From contig NZ_JBJXCT010000023.1 of the NCBI RefSeq assembly GCF_046159715.1, positions 1 through 6,434 of the forward strand: a stretch of DNA of 6,434 nucleotides, written 5' to 3'. The position numbers and the translations under genes were made by a program. How positions within the stretch are numbered: the stretch's first letter is position 1; every line of letters begins with the position of its first letter. The DNA comes from Pampinifervens sp037481935 (GTDB lineage Bacteria > Aquificota > Aquificia > Aquificales > Aquificaceae). The notes under the pieces are model-generated. The model worked only from the letters and a program-made list of their open reading frames with translations, was not told the origin of the DNA and did not search any database. Positions 5,552-6,434 of this stretch are shown here, piece by piece.

Positions 5552-6226
5552 CTGCTTTGATACCTGAACTTCAGGAAAGTTTGCAGGAAAGCCGTTGGTG
5601 TCTATGGCAGACATCCATTTAAGGTATGCCACAACAGCCCTTGCCTCCTCTTCTGTAAGCCTGAGGTTTGGCATCCTTCTTACCCATGTTGGATACTTAT
5701 CGGGATTCATGAGCCATACCTTCATGGCTTCTTCCCTTGAGTTTGCCCCCACCATGGGCATTATCTGCTTTTCCCATTTTGGGTCAAGCCAGGCTTTCGT
5801 AAGGTCCGGTGCATAGTAAGCCCCATTTCCAAGAAGTGTGTGGCAATCCATGCAGTTTCTGCTCTGGATAACCAGCTTTCCCTTTGTTATAAGCTCTTCT
5901 GCCTCCTTTGGGCTCCATACCTTTCCAAAAAGACCCACTTCCTTTCCTACGATGGGTTCCATTGCTCTTCTGTCCGCATTGTAAACATAGCCTATCTCCT
6001 TGTTTATAACCTCTGGTCCAGGAACTCGCTTGCTTCCCATGCTTATAGCCTGAACTGTGTGAAAGGTCAGAAGCACCAGCGTAATAGCCATAACGGAGCT
6101 TGTTATGACCGCCGCCACCTTCCAGAAGCCCGGTTCAAGCCAATGGCGTCCCCTCGCAAGGACAAGGCTGATAACAAGAGAGATAAGAAGGGTTGCAACC
6201 ACTACTTCCAGCCACCCTATACCCAT
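5549..6226 (-). CDS. norC: Nitric oxide reductase small subunit NorC, extended two-helix form
   Basis: NorC is the membrane-anchored c-type cytochrome subunit that passes electrons to the haem b of NorB. The haem motif is C125-M-D-C128-H129, followed by TLLGNGAYYAPDL, a clear NorC signature. M185 in RRMPNLRLT is the expected sixth ligand, and EEEARAVVAYLKW forms the C-terminal helix. The protein has 225 residues, against roughly 150 in Pseudomonas-type NorC. The excess is N-terminal: helix 1 (about 5-24), a basic loop (R25, R27, H28, K36), helix 2 (about 37-60) and a longer linker (about 61-110). Classical NorC has one helix. With the basic loop inside, both ends would face the periplasm, which keeps the haem domain on the correct side. 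The ATG has AAGGAGGTG upstream. It is the first gene of norCBH. Confidence 0.97.
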   Translation of the reverse strand: MGIGWLEVVVATLLISLVISLVLARGRHWLEPGFWKVAAVITSSVMAITLVLLTFHTVQAISMGSKRVPGPEVINKEIGYVYNADRRAMEPIVGKEVGLFGKVWSPKEAEELITKGKLVIQSRNCMDCHTLLGNGAYYAPDLTKAWLDPKWEKQIMPMVGANSREEAMKVWLMNPDKYPTWVRRMPNLRLTEEEARAVVAYLKWMSAIDTNGFPANFPEVQVSKQ

Positions 6227-6241
6227 GGCTACACCTCCTTA
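6223..6241 (-). repeat. Copy 2 of 19-nt identical initiation segment (norC)
   Basis: This is the same 19 bases as at 5533-5551, here containing the norC Shine-Dalgarno, spacer and ATG. Its first three bases belong to the right arm of the inverted repeat at 6239-6260. Confidence 0.85.
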
Positions 6242-6260
6242 GTAAAGAATTACTTACTAA
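6239..6260. repeat. 7-8-7 inverted repeat in the norC leader
   Basis: TTAGTAA (6239-6245) and TTACTAA (6254-6260) are perfect inverted copies around an 8-bp spacer. The element lies between the putative norC -10 and the norC SD, and one arm runs into AAGGAGG. It could be an operator at the transcription start or, if fully transcribed, a weak A/T hairpin near the SD. It does not match the FNR/DNR box (TTGAT-N4-ATCAA). Confidence 0.5.
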
Positions 6261-6262
6261 TA

Positions 6263-6291
6263 AATTTATACTGTGCCCAAAATCCTGTCAA
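6263..6291 (-). promoter_or_regulatory. norCBH promoter
   Basis: On the minus strand a consensus TTGACA (6291-6286) is followed after 17 bp by TAAATT (6268-6263), or after 15 bp by TATAAA (6270-6265). Either start point gives a norC leader of about 30 nt that holds the SD and part or all of the inverted repeat. No sigma-54 GG/GC pattern of the kind used by NorR was found. Confidence 0.6.
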
Positions 6292-6312
6292 GGGATTTCG
6301 GCTTATTTTATG

Positions 6313-6341
6313 TTGACATGTAAAGAGGTCTAACATAAGTT
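6313..6341 (+). promoter_or_regulatory. Promoter for the rightward gene divergent from norC
   Basis: A consensus TTGACA at 6313-6318 is followed after exactly 17 bp by TAAGTT (6336-6341), a poor -10. Transcription would start near 6348, about 23 nt before the ATG at 6371. Its -35 and the norC -35 are separated by 21 bp (6292-6312). Confidence 0.45.
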
Positions 6342-6370
6342 TAATACCTAAAGCTTTAAGGAGGCTATAA

Positions 6371-6433
6371 ATGATGAAAAACCATAGACGCTACTTGACA
6401 GTATCTGGAGGAGGGATTAATTTATGCTCCTGA
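6371..6433 (+). CDS. Short leader-like ORF of 20 codons
   Basis: The frame starts ATGATG, with a strong AAGGAGG (6358-6364) placed 6-9 nt upstream. It encodes about 20 residues (MMKNHRRYLTV, then SGGG, ending in CS) and stops at TGA 6431-6433. The GGA GGA GGG codons form the Shine-Dalgarno of the next start codon (6424), which this frame overlaps by 10 bp. The arrangement is that of a translated leader peptide coupled to the gene behind it. There is no run of one amino acid that would identify classical attenuation. It could instead be the 5' end of a gene broken by a frameshift; the window ends too early to tell. Confidence 0.4.
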   Translation: MMKNHRRYLTVSGGGINLCS

Positions 6434-6434
6434 A
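6424..6434 (+). CDS. Start of a rightward gene, truncated by the window edge
   Basis: An ATG at 6424 lies 8 nt after GGAGGAGGG (6407-6415), an excellent Shine-Dalgarno, and reads Met-Leu-Leu before the window ends. Nothing can be said about the product. The gene is divergent from norCBH and shares its regulatory region, so it could be related to nitrogen oxide metabolism or its control; that is inference from position alone. Confidence 0.4.

Noticed and set aside
5840..6316. A 158-codon plus-strand frame opposite norC
   Set aside because: It is antisense to NorC, runs through the norC promoter region, and has no family features. It is a by-product of the reverse complement.
6227..6320. FNR/DNR box or sigma-54 promoter for norCBH
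   Set aside because: No TTGAT-N4-ATCAA site with both halves and no GG-N10-GC pattern was found. The TTGACA hexamers fit better as -35 boxes.

Overview
The window looks like chromosomal DNA from a member of the Aquificaceae, close to Hydrogenobacter or Thermocrinis. The first gene encodes a small cytochrome c-552 whose mature form has the same length (80 residues), haem motif position and Met ligand position as the Hydrogenobacter thermophilus protein, as I remember it. Frequent AGG and ATA codons, tight gene packing, overlapping starts and stops, and a nitric oxide reductase cluster with a third small membrane gene all fit this group. No insertion sequence, CRISPR array, tRNA or rRNA was seen, and no gene-free stretch exceeds 300 bases.

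Layout. (1) Bases 1-408: promoter region and plus-strand cytochrome c-552 gene, ending at a GC-rich hairpin (417-432). The loop of that hairpin also holds the stop codon of the converging operon. (2) Bases 423-2780, minus strand: a tightly coupled operon nadA (quinolinate synthase, NAD biosynthesis), ispG (HMBPP synthase, isoprenoid biosynthesis) and a small unrecognised Cys-containing protein. The first two are oxygen-sensitive 4Fe-4S enzymes. (3) Bases 2781-2829: a 49-bp divergent promoter region with two facing extended -10 elements and almost no room for 5' leaders. (4) Bases 2830-3842, plus strand: a three-gene cassette in which two DUF190 (PII-like fold) paralogues flank one CrcB/Fluc-type fluoride channel with an atypical 'Phe box'. 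(5) Bases 3844-6226, minus strand: a norC-norB-norH operon for a cytochrome c-dependent nitric oxide reductase. NorC has an extra N-terminal membrane helix, NorB carries all expected haem and FeB ligands, and NorH matches the third subunit described for Thermales and Aquificales. (6) Bases 6227-6434: a divergent regulatory region with back-to-back consensus -35 boxes, a 7-8-7 inverted repeat next to the norC ribosome-binding site, and a short 20-codon leader-like reading frame. The leader frame overlaps the start of a gene that runs off the window.

Functionally, NorCB reduces NO to N2O at the membrane using electrons from a soluble c-type cytochrome. The c-552 at the other end of the window is a plausible but unproven donor. 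The CrcB cassette probably protects against fluoride, with the DUF190 proteins as possible regulators. The NadA-IspG operon is housekeeping. The observations most worth following up are the DUF190-CrcB-DUF190 cassette with its altered Phe box, the leader-peptide arrangement opposite norC, and the identical 19-nt translation-initiation segments of norC and norB.
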